From positions 1,984,001-2,048,000 of the forward strand of contig NZ_CP124620.1 of NCBI RefSeq assembly GCF_030128875.1: a DNA stretch of 64,000 bases. Direction: 5' to 3'. The notes beneath the pieces are model-generated. The model searched no databases. It was not told the origin of the DNA and saw only the letters and a program-made list of their open reading frames with translations. Below are positions 21,249-29,453 of this stretch, piece after piece (within the stretch, counting starts at the first letter, position 1; every line of letters begins with the position of its first letter). The stretch is from Stenotrophomonas sp. BIO128-Bstrain. Its GTDB lineage: Bacteria > Pseudomonadota > Gammaproteobacteria > Xanthomonadales > Xanthomonadaceae. The translations under genes were made by a program, and so were the position numbers.

Positions 21249-22049
21249 TCAACCCCGGGGATTAGGTGCCGCATCCTGCGGAAATTCGTCATGAATTCGC
21301 TGCAGATAGCGACCGGATGCCACGCTGTCGCCAAGCCGCGCCTCGATTTGAGAGGCAAGTTGTAACACGGAACGTGTGGCCGGTGCAGCCGTCAAACGCC
21401 GTTGCGAAAAGGCGCGGGCCTCGAAATAACGCCCTTCGGCGTACTCATTGCGGGCCATCGACTCCAGCGCGTAGGCATTGACGGGATCTATCTCAAGCGC
21501 CCGCCGGAGGTCCCGAACCGCCCGCGCGGGCTGGCCTGCGTCCAGTGCACAGCCGCCGGCATTGGCCAGGGCGGAGGCCGGGGTGGTATAGCCCGGGGCC
21601 TGCAGCGCCCGGTCAAACCAGGCCAGCGACTCGGCCGGCTGGCCATGAGCACATAGCCAGGCGCCATAATTGTTGAGGACGTCGCCGCGTTCGGGTCCCA
21701 GCTCGGCCGCCTTGCCGTACAGGCGCCCGGCCTCGGCCTCGTTGCCGCGCTGGGTGGCGATGGCCGCCAGCAGCATGTAGGCCTCGGGGCGGCGCGCATC
21801 GATCTTCATCGCGGCCCGCACCCGCTTCTCGGCGGCATCCGGGGCGCCCGCGCGCAGCGATTCGCCAGCCAGGACCATCTGGTCCTGGTAGTTCACCCGC
21901 TTGCGGATCTCGGGGTTGTCGCGGGCCTCGTAGGTCGGCGCGACCTCGAGTGGACCGGACGGCGGCTTGATCCCCTGCTGTTTGCCACAGCCGGCCAATG
22001 CCAGCGCGAAGAAAACAACGGCTGGCAATCGGCGATCAGGCAGCGGCAT
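21249..22049 (-). CDS. pilF: Type IV pilus pilotin lipoprotein PilF (PilW)
   Basis: 266 residues. A signal peptide with lipobox LAGC (C21) is followed by about six TPR repeats, e.g. [20 protein letters not shown] and [20 protein letters not shown]. PilF is the outer-membrane lipoprotein needed to localise and multimerise the PilQ secretin. The start overlaps the rlmN stop by 14 bases, so it is translated from the same message. The pilF position between rlmN and rodZ is common in pseudomonads and xanthomonads. Confidence 0.92.
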   Translation of the reverse strand: MPLPDRRLPAVVFFALALAGCGKQQGIKPPSGPLEVAPTYEARDNPEIRKRVNYQDQMVLAGESLRAGAPDAAEKRVRAAMKIDARRPEAYMLLAAIATQRGNEAEAGRLYGKAAELGPERGDVLNNYGAWLCAHGQPAESLAWFDRALQAPGYTTPASALANAGGCALDAGQPARAVRDLRRALEIDPVNAYALESMARNEYAEGRYFEARAFSQRRLTAAPATRSVLQLASQIEARLGDSVASGRYLQRIHDEFPQDAAPNPRG

Positions 22050-23241
22050 CCCGGTTTTTCCCGTCCTGCAGCGTTTTGTTGAACTCGGCCTGGCGGCGCG
22101 TCCGGTCCATCACCTGGCCCTTGAGCTGGCCACAGGCGGCATCGATATCGTCGCCACGGGTACGCCGCACCATCGTCAGCACCTGCGAATCGAGCAGGAT
22201 CTTCTGGAAGGCGCGGATTTCGGTTTCGCCGGAACGCTCGTAACGCGTGCCGGGGAACGGATTGAAGGGGATCAGGTTGACCTTGCCCGAGTTCGAGGCC
22301 TGCACGGCGTTGTCGAACTGGCGCATCAACCGCGCCAGCTGGCGGGCGTGCTCGGGCTGGTCATTGATGCCCTTCATAAGGGTGTATTCGAAGGTGACCG
22401 ATTCGCGGCGCTTGTTGGCGCGCAGGTAGCGTGCGCACGAGGCCATCAGCTCGACGATCGGGTACTTCTTGTTGAGCGGGACCAGGGTCTCGCGCAGTGC
22501 ATCGTTGGGCGCATGCAGCGACACCGCCAGCGACACGTCGCTCTCGGTGGACAGGCGGTCGATCTGCGGCACCAGGCCGGAGGTGGACAGCGTCACGCGC
22601 TTGTTGGCCAGGCCGTAGCCCAGATCGTCGCGCATCACGCTCATGGCGCGCACGACGTTGTCGAAATTCATCAACGGCTCGCCCATGCCCATCATCACCA
22701 CGTTGGTGAGACGACGCTGCTTGTGCGGGATGTTGCCCAGATGGCGCGCCGCGACCCACACCTGGCCGATGATCTCGGCGGTGGAGAGGTTGCGGTTGAA
22801 GCCCTGGGTAGCGGTCGAACAGAACGTGCAGTTCAGCGCGCAGCCGACCTGCGAAGACACGCACAGCGTGCCGCGGTTCTTGTCCGGGATGTAGACGGCC
22901 TCGATGGCGTTCTTGCCATCGGTGCCCATCGCCAGCAGCCACTTGTGGGTGCCGTCGGCGGAGGGCTTGTCGAACACGATGTTCGGAACCAGCACCTCGG
23001 CATGCTGCTTGAGCTTGGCGCGCAGCGCCTTGCCGAGGTCGGTCATTTCATCGAAATCGGTGACGTAGTGATGGTGGATCCACTTCATCACCTGATGGGC
23101 ACGGTAGCGCGCTTCGCCGAGTGTCTCGGCGAAGAAGCGCTCCAGACCCTCGCGATCGAGGTCGAGCAGGTTCTGCTTGGCCACAGCCGGGCCCGGAACG
23201 AGCACGGATGGGATGGCGGTTGGCTGTACGACCTCGTTCAC
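22036..23241 (-). CDS. rlmN: Dual-specificity 23S rRNA/tRNA adenine-C2 methyltransferase RlmN
   Basis: 401 residues from a GTG at 23241 ([15 protein letters not shown]); the open frame continues 34 codons upstream into ndk, but that part is not conserved in character. The radical-SAM cluster motif is CALNCTFC (C134, C138, C141). The second catalytic cysteine lies near the C-terminus in [10 protein letters not shown]. It methylates A2503 of 23S rRNA and A37 of some tRNAs. It starts 10 bases after ndk ends, in the conserved ndk-rlmN order. Confidence 0.95.
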   Translation of the reverse strand: MNEVVQPTAIPSVLVPGPAVAKQNLLDLDREGLERFFAETLGEARYRAHQVMKWIHHHYVTDFDEMTDLGKALRAKLKQHAEVLVPNIVFDKPSADGTHKWLLAMGTDGKNAIEAVYIPDKNRGTLCVSSQVGCALNCTFCSTATQGFNRNLSTAEIIGQVWVAARHLGNIPHKQRRLTNVVMMGMGEPLMNFDNVVRAMSVMRDDLGYGLANKRVTLSTSGLVPQIDRLSTESDVSLAVSLHAPNDALRETLVPLNKKYPIVELMASCARYLRANKRRESVTFEYTLMKGINDQPEHARQLARLMRQFDNAVQASNSGKVNLIPFNPFPGTRYERSGETEIRAFQKILLDSQVLTMVRRTRGDDIDAACGQLKGQVMDRTRRQAEFNKTLQDGKNRDAAA

Positions 23242-23251
23242 GGCATCACTC

Positions 23252-23677
23252 TCAGCGCGAGACGACTTCAGTCGCGGCGAAGAAATAAGCGATTTCGATC
23301 GCGGCATTCTCAACCGAGTCCGAGCCGTGGGCGGCATTGGCATCGATGGATTCAGCGAAGTCGGCGCGGATGGTGCCTGCGGCGGCTTCCTTCGGGTTGG
23401 TGGCGCCCAGCAGGTCGCGGTGGGCCAGCACGGCGTTCTCGCCTTCCAGCGCCTGGATCATCACCGGGCCGGAGATCATGAACTCGACCAGCGCGTTGAA
23501 GAACGGACGCTCGCGGTGCACGGCGTAGAAGCCTTCGGCTTCACGGCGCGACAGCTGCTTGTACTTGGCGGCGACGACCTTCAGGCCGGCCTTTTCGAAG
23601 CGGGCGTAGATTTCACCGATGACGTTCTTGGCGACGGCGTCCGGCTTGATGATGGAAAGGGTGCGCTCCAGCGCCAT
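23252..23677 (-). CDS. ndk: Nucleoside-diphosphate kinase
   Basis: 141 residues, typical length. It starts [14 protein letters not shown] and carries the active-site region [12 protein letters not shown], with the phosphorylated histidine in NAAHGSD, followed by the family C-terminus. It balances NTP pools by transferring the gamma phosphate of ATP to NDPs. It is the first gene of the ndk-to-der operon. An intrinsic terminator lies 56 bases upstream on the same strand. Confidence 0.97.
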   Translation of the reverse strand: MALERTLSIIKPDAVAKNVIGEIYARFEKAGLKVVAAKYKQLSRREAEGFYAVHRERPFFNALVEFMISGPVMIQALEGENAVLAHRDLLGATNPKEAAAGTIRADFAESIDANAAHGSDSVENAAIEIAYFFAATEVVSR

Positions 23678-23725
23678 GGGAATACTCCGTTGGGCGGGCC
23701 ACTTGATCGGCCCGAGGTTAACATG

Positions 23726-23750
23726 AAAAAAACCCGCGTCAAAACGCGGG
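23726..23750 (-). terminator. Strong minus-strand intrinsic terminator upstream of ndk
   Basis: Reading the minus strand: stem CCCGCGT, loop TTTG, ACGCGGG, then seven T residues. It faces ndk, whose ATG is about 50 bases further. No gene on the minus strand precedes it, so it would end a leader transcript, a small RNA or read-through from beyond the divergent TetR gene. Confidence 0.8.
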
Positions 23751-23799
23751 CTTAGCCTGATATACGTGCGCCAATTCTAACGTGTCCTCCCCATCTCCG

Positions 23800-23822
23800 G
23801 TAGTGCCACGCCATGCGTGGCA
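23800..23822 (+). repeat. SMAG/GTAG palindrome
   Basis: GTAG followed by stem TGCCACGC / GCGTGGCA with loop CAT. A single copy in the ndk-TetR divergent region. Confidence 0.8.
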
Positions 23823-23964
23823 GGCGTGGACCGGACGGGGTAGCGCGCCCCGTTCAGGCAGTTCCGGGGCTTGGCAGCCACGGGCCGGCACGACACAGCG
23901 GCAAATGAACGAATGCCCCTTCCTGCTGCGCCGCACAATGCGGACGCGCAGCCACGGGTCTAAT

Positions 23965-23982
23965 ATCAAACAATCGTTTGAT
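23965..23982. promoter_or_regulatory. PsrA/FadR-type operator in front of the TetR gene
   Basis: ATCAAAC, spacer AATC, GTTTGAT: a perfect 7-bp dyad matching the published PsrA box (G/C)AAAC-N2-4-GTTT(G/C). It lies 16 bases before the TetR start at 23999, as expected for autorepression that is released by long-chain fatty acids. Confidence 0.75.
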
Positions 23983-23998
23983 TGAACTGCCCTGCCCC

Positions 23999-24661
23999 AT
24001 GGCCAAACCTGCCCACTTCTCCACCAAGGACCGCATTCTCGGCGCCGCCGAGGAACTGTTCGCCCTGCACGGGTTCGCGGGCACCTCGCTGCGCCAGGTC
24101 ACCAGCCAGGCCGATGTGAACATCGCCGCGGTCAACTATCACTTCGGGTCCAAGGAGAACCTGGTCAACGAGGTGTTCCGCCGCCGCATGGATGAAATGA
24201 CCTCGGCCCGGCTGAGCCAGCTGGACAGCGCCCGCCGCGAGCACCCCGGTGAACTGCGCCCGGTGCTGGCCGCCTTCGTGGAGCCGGCCCTGGCCATGGC
24301 CCAGGACCGCCAGACCGGCGGCGCCTTCGTGCGCGTCATCGCTCGCGCCTACGCGGAGAAGAACGACAACCTGCGCAAGTTCCTTTCCGACCACTACGGC
24401 CACGTCCTGCGCGACTTCGGCAAGGCGATCTCCGCCTGCGTGCCGGAGCTCAGCAAGGAGGAACTGTACTGGCGCCTGGATTTCCTCGCCGGCTCGCTGA
24501 CCTATGCCATGGCCGACTTCGGCCTGATCAAGCGACCCGCCGGTGTCACCGAAGCGGCGCATCGTGCCCATGCCGCCCAGGAACTGATTCATTTCGCCGA
24601 AGCCGGATTCCGCGCCAGCGCGGCCTCGAGCGCTTCGACGTCCTCCCTTTCCACCCCGTAG
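23999..24661 (+). CDS. TetR-family regulator of fatty acid degradation, PsrA-like
   Basis: 220 residues from the ATG at 23999; an in-frame TTG at 23978 lies inside the operator and is less likely. The TetR helix-turn-helix (about 10-60) contains GTSLRQVTSQADVNIAAVNY and HFGSKENLV, which fits the PsrA/YbiH_C-type group. The C-terminal ligand domain ends in a Ser/Ala-rich tail. It stands directly upstream of beta-oxidation genes on the same strand and behind a PsrA-type dyad. The likely role is repression of itself and the fadBA unit, relieved by long-chain fatty acids or acyl-CoA. The effector is inferred. Confidence 0.85.
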   Translation: MAKPAHFSTKDRILGAAEELFALHGFAGTSLRQVTSQADVNIAAVNYHFGSKENLVNEVFRRRMDEMTSARLSQLDSARREHPGELRPVLAAFVEPALAMAQDRQTGGAFVRVIARAYAEKNDNLRKFLSDHYGHVLRDFGKAISACVPELSKEELYWRLDFLAGSLTYAMADFGLIKRPAGVTEAAHRAHAAQELIHFAEAGFRASAASSASTSSLSTP

Positions 24662-24704
24662 AGCCGGGCGCTGACCGGCTTCCAGACAACAAAGGCTTAT
24701 CGAC

Positions 24705-27077
24705 ATGTCCAATTCCCTGCTAGTCCGCCGTGCCGCCGTGCTGGGTGCCGGTGTCATGGGCGCCCAGATCGCCGCCCACCTGACCAACGCCGGCGTCGAC
24801 ACGGTGCTGTTCGACCTGCCCGCCAAGGAAGGTCCGGCCGATGGCATCGTGCTCAAGGCGATTGCCAACCTGGGCAAGCTCAGCCCTGCCCCGCTCGCCA
24901 GCAAGTCCTACGCCGAGGCGATCACGCCGGCCAACTATGAGACCGGCCTGGAGCAGTTGAAGGACTGCGACCTGATCATCGAAGCCATCGCCGAACGGAT
25001 GGACTGGAAGCAGGACCTGTACAAGAAGATCGCCCCGTTCGTGGCCGATCACGCGGTGCTGGCCTCCAACACCTCGGGCCTGGGTATCAACAAGCTGGCC
25101 GACGTGCTGCCCGAGCAGCTGCGCCACCGCTTCTGCGGCGTGCACTTCTTTAACCCGCCGCGCTACATGCACCTGGCCGAGCTGATCCCGGCCACCACCA
25201 CCGACGCGGCCGTGCTGGAAGGCCTGGAAGCGTTCCTGGTCACCACCCTGGGCAAGGGCGTGGTGTATGCCAAGGACACCCCGAACTTCATCGGCAACCG
25301 CATCGGCGTGTTCTCGATCCTGTCCACCATCCACCACACGCAGGAATTCGGCCTGGGCTTCGATGAAGTGGACGGCCTGACCGGCCCGCTGGTCGGCCGC
25401 CCGAAGTCGGCGACCTACCGCACCTCCGACGTGGTCGGCCTGGACACCATGGCGCACGTGATCAAGACCATGGGCGACACCCTGCCCAACGATCCGTGGC
25501 ATGAATTCTTCAAGTCGCCGAAGTGGCTGGACGCGCTGATCGCCAAGGGCGCGCTCGGCCAGAAGACCGGTGCCGGCATCTTCCGCAAGGTTGGCAAGGA
25601 CATCGTGGTGCTGGATCTGGAGAAGCAGGACTACCGTCCGGCCGACCGCACCGCCGCACCGGAAGTGGTCGAGATCCTGAAGATCAAGAACCCGGCCGAG
25701 AAGTTCGCCAAGCTGCGCGAGAGCCAGCACCCGCAGGCGCAGTTCCTGTGGGCGACCTTCCGCGACCTGTTCCACTACAGCGCCTACCACCTGGCCGACA
25801 TCGCCGAGACCGCGCGCGACGTCGACCTGGCCATCCGCTGGGGCTACGGCTGGTCGCTGGGCCCGTTCGAAACCTGGCAGGCCGCCGGCTGGAAGCAGGT
25901 CGCACAGTGGATCGCCGATGACATCGTCGCCGGCAAGAGCATGAGCAATGCGCCGCTGCCGGATTGGGTGTTCGATGGCCGCGATGGCGTGCACGCCGCC
26001 GAGGGCAGCTACAGCCCGTCGCGCAATGCCAAGCTGCCGCGCTCGGCGCTGCCGGTGTACCAGCGCCAGCGCTTCCCGGATCCGCTGCTGGGCGAGAACT
26101 TCAGCCCGGGCGAAACCGTGTTTGAAAACGACGGCGTGCGCATGTGGCACGACGGTGACGGCATCGCGGTGGTCAGCTTCAAGACCAAGATGAACACCGT
26201 GTCCGACCACGTGCTCAACGGCCTGCAGGAAGCGATCAAGCGCGCCGAGCAGGACTACAAGGGCCTGGTGATCTGGCAGCAGAAGGAACCCTTCTCCGCC
26301 GGTGCCGATCTGGCCGGCGCGCTCGGCCTGCTGCAGGCCGGCAAGGTCGACCAGTTCGAAGAGATGGTGCACAACTTCCAGCGCACCAGCCAGGCGATCA
26401 AGTATTCGCTGGTGCCGGTGGTGACCGCGGTGCGCGGCCTGGCCCTGGGCGGTGGCTGCGAGTTCCAGATGCACAGCGCCAAGAGCGTGGCCGCGCTGGA
26501 AAGCTACATCGGTCTGGTCGAGGCCGGCGTCGGCCTGCTGCCGGCCGGCGGTGGCCTGAAGGAACTGGCCGTGCGCGCCTCGCAGGCGGCCGGTCCGGGC
26601 GGTGATGTGTTTGCCGAGCTGAAGAAGACCTTTGAGACCGTCGCGATGGCCAAGGTTTCCAACTCCGCGGTCAACGCCAAGGAACTGGGCCTGATGCGCG
26701 CCACCGACAAGGTGGTGTTCAACAGCTTTGAGACGCTGCACATCGCCAAGGCCGAAGTGCTGGCGCTGGCCGAAGGTGGCTACCGTCCGCCGATGCCGGC
26801 CCGCCGCATCCAGGTCGCCGGCGACGTGGGCATCGCTACGTTCAAGATGATGCTGGTCAACATGCTGGAAGGCCGCTTCATCAGCCCGTACGACTACGAG
26901 ATCGCCGTGCGCATCGCCACCGTGCTGTGCGGTGGCGAAGTGGATCGCGGCACGCTGGTGGACGAAGAGTGGCTGCTGACGCTGGAGCGCAAGCACTTCG
27001 TCGAACTGGCCCAGCAGGAAAAGACCCAGGCCCGCATCGCGCACATGCTCAAGACCGGCAAGCCGCTGCGTAATTGA
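24705..27077 (+). CDS. 3-hydroxyacyl-CoA dehydrogenase / enoyl-CoA hydratase fusion (FadN-type order)
   Basis: 790 residues. The 3-hydroxyacyl-CoA dehydrogenase domain is N-terminal, with NAD motif GAGVMGAQIAAHL (about 14-26) and HFFNPPRYMHL near 148. The enoyl-CoA hydratase/isomerase domain lies at about 490-690, with PFSAGADLAG and LALGGGCEFQMH forming the oxyanion and active-site loops. This order (dehydrogenase first) is that of Bacillus FadN; classical E. coli FadB has the reverse order. It catalyses the hydration and second oxidation steps of beta-oxidation. The thiolase gene follows 91 bases downstream, and a PsrA-like regulator precedes it. Confidence 0.93.
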   Translation: MSNSLLVRRAAVLGAGVMGAQIAAHLTNAGVDTVLFDLPAKEGPADGIVLKAIANLGKLSPAPLASKSYAEAITPANYETGLEQLKDCDLIIEAIAERMDWKQDLYKKIAPFVADHAVLASNTSGLGINKLADVLPEQLRHRFCGVHFFNPPRYMHLAELIPATTTDAAVLEGLEAFLVTTLGKGVVYAKDTPNFIGNRIGVFSILSTIHHTQEFGLGFDEVDGLTGPLVGRPKSATYRTSDVVGLDTMAHVIKTMGDTLPNDPWHEFFKSPKWLDALIAKGALGQKTGAGIFRKVGKDIVVLDLEKQDYRPADRTAAPEVVEILKIKNPAEKFAKLRESQHPQAQFLWATFRDLFHYSAYHLADIAETARDVDLAIRWGYGWSLGPFETWQAAGWKQVAQWIADDIVAGKSMSNAPLPDWVFDGRDGVHAAEGSYSPSRNAKLPRSALPVYQRQRFPDPLLGENFSPGETVFENDGVRMWHDGDGIAVVSFKTKMNTVSDHVLNGLQEAIKRAEQDYKGLVIWQQKEPFSAGADLAGALGLLQAGKVDQFEEMVHNFQRTSQAIKYSLVPVVTAVRGLALGGGCEFQMHSAKSVAALESYIGLVEAGVGLLPAGGGLKELAVRASQAAGPGGDVFAELKKTFETVAMAKVSNSAVNAKELGLMRATDKVVFNSFETLHIAKAEVLALAEGGYRPPMPARRIQVAGDVGIATFKMMLVNMLEGRFISPYDYEIAVRIATVLCGGEVDRGTLVDEEWLLTLERKHFVELAQQEKTQARIAHMLKTGKPLRN

Positions 27078-27113
27078 TGGCGCGCCGGGCGCGACGGCCC
27101 CCGTCCGCTCCCG

Positions 27114-27138
27114 GTCGGTGCCGACCGTTGGTCGGCAC
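27114..27138 (+). repeat. SMAG-like palindrome inside the fad operon
   Basis: GTCG in place of GTAG, then stem GTGCCGACC / GGTCGGCAC with loop GTT. It sits between the fadN-like gene and the thiolase gene, where it could modulate mRNA stability or partial termination. Confidence 0.65.
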
Positions 27139-27168
27139 ACCTGTCCCCACATTCAAGAGATCACTGCA

Positions 27169-28377
27169 ATGACCAAGCAAATCCAGGACGCCTACATCGT
27201 CGCCGCCACCCGCACCCCGGTGGGCAAGGCGCCCAAGGGCGTGTTCCGCAATACCCGCCCCGACGACATGCTCGCCCACGTGCTCCGCTCCGTGGTCGCG
27301 CAGGCGCCGGGCGTGGACGTCAACCGCATCGATGACGCGATCATCGGCTGCGCGATGCCCGAAGCCGAGCAGGGTATGAACGTGGCACGCATCGGCGTGC
27401 TGCTGGCCGGCCTGCCGGACACCATCGCCGCACAGACCGTCAACCGCTTCTGCTCCTCGGGCCTGCAGGCCGTGGCCATGGCTGCAGACCAGATCCGCCT
27501 CGGCAATTCGGACCTGATGCTGGCCGGTGGTACCGAGTCGATGTCGATGGTGCCGATGATGGGCAACAAGATCGCGATGGCCCCGAGCGTGTTCGACAAT
27601 GACCACGTCGCCATCGCCTACGGCATGGGCATCACCGCCGAGAAGGTCGCCGAAGAATGGAAGGTCTCGCGTGAGGACCAGGACGCCTTTGCGCTTGCCT
27701 CGCACCAGAAGGCCATCGCCGCGATCCAGAACGGCGAGTTCAAGGACGAGATCAGCCCCTACGACGTGCGCACCCGCCAGCCGGACCTGGCCGACGGCCG
27801 CCGCATCATCACCCGCGACAAGATCGTGGATACCGACGAAGGCCCGCGCCTGGATTCGTCCGCCGAAGGCCTGGCCAAGCTGCGCCCGGTGTTCCGCAAC
27901 GGCCAGTTCGGCGGCACGGTCACCGCCGGCAACTCCTCGCAGATGAGCGATGGCGCCGGCGCGGTGCTGCTGGCCTCCGAGCAGGCGATCAAGGACTACG
28001 GCCTGACCCCGCTGGCCCGCTTCGTCAGCTTCTCGGTGGCCGGCGTGCGCCCGGAAGTGATGGGCATCGGCCCGATCGCCGCGATCCCCAAGGCGCTCAA
28101 GCAGGCCGGCCTCACCCAGGACCAGCTGGACTGGATCGAGCTCAACGAAGCCTTTGCCGCGCAGTCGCTGGCCGTCATCCGCGATTGTGGCCTGGACCCG
28201 TCCAAGGTCAACCCGCTGGGCGGCGCGATCGCCCTGGGCCATCCGCTGGGCGCGACCGGCGCGATCCGTACCGCCACCCTGCTGCACGGCCTGCGCCGTC
28301 GCCAGCAGAAGTACGGCATGGTGACCATGTGCATCGGCACCGGCATGGGTGCGGCGGGCATCTTCGAATCGCTGTAA
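27169..28377 (+). CDS. fadA: Acetyl-CoA C-acyltransferase (3-ketoacyl-CoA thiolase)
   Basis: 402 residues from the ATG at 27169 (MTKQIQDAYIVAATRTPVG); the 17 codons upstream overlap the SMAG element and are not used. Thiolase signatures are all present: nucleophilic C95 in NRFCSSGLQA, NEAFAAQ, H358 in GGAIALGHPLGATGA and acid/base C388 in CIGTGMG. It performs the last, thiolytic step of fatty acid beta-oxidation. It is downstream of the multifunctional gene in one operon and is followed by a strong terminator. Confidence 0.94.
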   Translation: MTKQIQDAYIVAATRTPVGKAPKGVFRNTRPDDMLAHVLRSVVAQAPGVDVNRIDDAIIGCAMPEAEQGMNVARIGVLLAGLPDTIAAQTVNRFCSSGLQAVAMAADQIRLGNSDLMLAGGTESMSMVPMMGNKIAMAPSVFDNDHVAIAYGMGITAEKVAEEWKVSREDQDAFALASHQKAIAAIQNGEFKDEISPYDVRTRQPDLADGRRIITRDKIVDTDEGPRLDSSAEGLAKLRPVFRNGQFGGTVTAGNSSQMSDGAGAVLLASEQAIKDYGLTPLARFVSFSVAGVRPEVMGIGPIAAIPKALKQAGLTQDQLDWIELNEAFAAQSLAVIRDCGLDPSKVNPLGGAIALGHPLGATGAIRTATLLHGLRRRQQKYGMVTMCIGTGMGAAGIFESL

Positions 28378-28494
28378 GGATTGATCGGTGCCGGCCTGCG
28401 GGTCGGCACCGAGGCGACGGGTATGACCGGCGTGACCGGTGGCAACATTGCAACGGGTCGCCACCGACCGTTGGTCGTTGCAGGGCGGGAAACG

Positions 28495-28522
28495 AAAAGG
28501 GCAGCCTCGCGGCTGCCCTTTT
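28495..28522. terminator. Bidirectional intrinsic terminator between fadA and galU
   Basis: Perfect 12-bp stem AAAAGGGCAGCC / GGCTGCCCTTTT with a TCGC loop, lying between convergent genes. Confidence 0.9.
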
Positions 28523-28535
28523 CTGTTGCGTCGGG

Positions 28536-28558
28536 AGCCGGCCAGCGGCCGGCACTAC
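28536..28558 (-). repeat. SMAG/GTAG palindrome
   Basis: Minus-strand GTAG followed by TGCCGGCC, loop GCT, GGCCGGCT. It lies 14 bases from the galU stop, next to the fadA/galU terminator. Confidence 0.85.
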
Positions 28559-28571
28559 CGTTGGCTCGTTC

Positions 28572-29453
28572 TCAGCCCTCTGCCAGCATCTTCTGCAGCA
28601 CTTCGCGTGCCGGACCGGCCAGCTTCTCGTTGTCGAGGGCGAAGCGGATCGTGGCTTCGACCAGACCCAGGTGGGTACCGCAGTCGAAGCGGCGGCCCTC
28701 GAAGCGGTACGCGTCGACGCGCTCGCTCTTGAGCAGTTCGGCGATGGCGTCGGTCAGCTGGATCTCGCCACCTGCACCGGTCCCGGTCGCTTCGAGCAGC
28801 TCGAAGATCTTCGGGCTCAGCACGTAACGGCCGACCACGGCCAGGTCGCTCGGGGCGTCCTCGGGCTTGGGCTTTTCAACGATGGCGCTGATCTTGCCCT
28901 GGCGGCCATCGAAGGCCTCGGTGGCCACGATGCCGTAGCTGCCGGTCTTGTCATGCGGCACGTCTTCAACGGCAATGATGCTGGCGCCGCTGGCTTCGTT
29001 GGCGTCGGCCATCTGCTTGAGCGCACCGTTGCCACGGTTCCAGATCAGATCGTCTGGCAGCAGCACCGCGAACGGCTCGTCGCCCACGATCGCCTTGGCA
29101 CACAGCACCGCATGGCCCAGGCCCAGCGCTTCGGCCTGGGTCACGAACACGGCGCGCACGCCATTGGGCAGCACATGGCGAACCAGTTCGAGCTGTTCCT
29201 GCTTGCCGGCGCGCTCGAGTTTCTGCTCCAGCTCGTAGGCCTTGTCGAAATAATCCGCGACCGCGTGCTTGTAACGGTTGGTGATGAAGATCAGCGTGTC
29301 ACAGCCCGCCTCGATCGCCTCATCCACGGCATATTGGATCAACGGCCGATCAATGATCGGCAGCATTTCCTTCGGAACGGTTTTGGTGGCCGGCAGGAAT
29401 CGCGTTCCCAACCCTGCGACAGGAAATACCGCCTTACGAATACGCTTGCTCAT
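28572..29453 (-). CDS. galU: UTP-glucose-1-phosphate uridylyltransferase
   Basis: 293 residues. The N-terminus SKRIRKAVFPVAGLGTRFLP is the GalU nucleotide-binding loop, followed by ATKTVPKEMLPIIDRPLIQ; QAEALGLGHAVLCA and VEKPKPEDAPSDLA are further family signatures. It makes UDP-glucose for LPS core, exopolysaccharide and trehalose. Its ATG shares one base with the stop of the upstream WbpM-like gene (TGATG), so the two are translationally coupled. It is the last gene of the envelope polysaccharide series. Confidence 0.96.
   Translation of the reverse strand: MSKRIRKAVFPVAGLGTRFLPATKTVPKEMLPIIDRPLIQYAVDEAIEAGCDTLIFITNRYKHAVADYFDKAYELEQKLERAGKQEQLELVRHVLPNGVRAVFVTQAEALGLGHAVLCAKAIVGDEPFAVLLPDDLIWNRGNGALKQMADANEASGASIIAVEDVPHDKTGSYGIVATEAFDGRQGKISAIVEKPKPEDAPSDLAVVGRYVLSPKIFELLEATGTGAGGEIQLTDAIAELLKSERVDAYRFEGRRFDCGTHLGLVEATIRFALDNEKLAGPAREVLQKMLAEG

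Larger units (their letters stand above)
23678..23998. other. 321-bp divergent region between ndk and the TetR gene
   Basis: It contains, left to right, the ndk leader, a minus-strand intrinsic terminator (23726-23750), a SMAG palindrome (23800-23822) and a PsrA-type dyad (23965-23982). A 76-codon minus-strand frame (23739-23969) crosses the SMAG and ends in the terminator; it is not judged a gene. A small RNA ending at the terminator is possible but not shown. Confidence 0.6.

Noticed and set aside
23739..23969. 76-codon minus-strand frame upstream of ndk
   Set aside because: It crosses a SMAG palindrome, has Arg/Cys-rich shadow composition and ends within a terminator hairpin; an RNA is more plausible than a protein.
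24720..27152. 810-codon minus-strand open frame opposite the fad multifunctional gene
   Set aside because: Antisense shadow without recognisable motifs or ribosome binding site.
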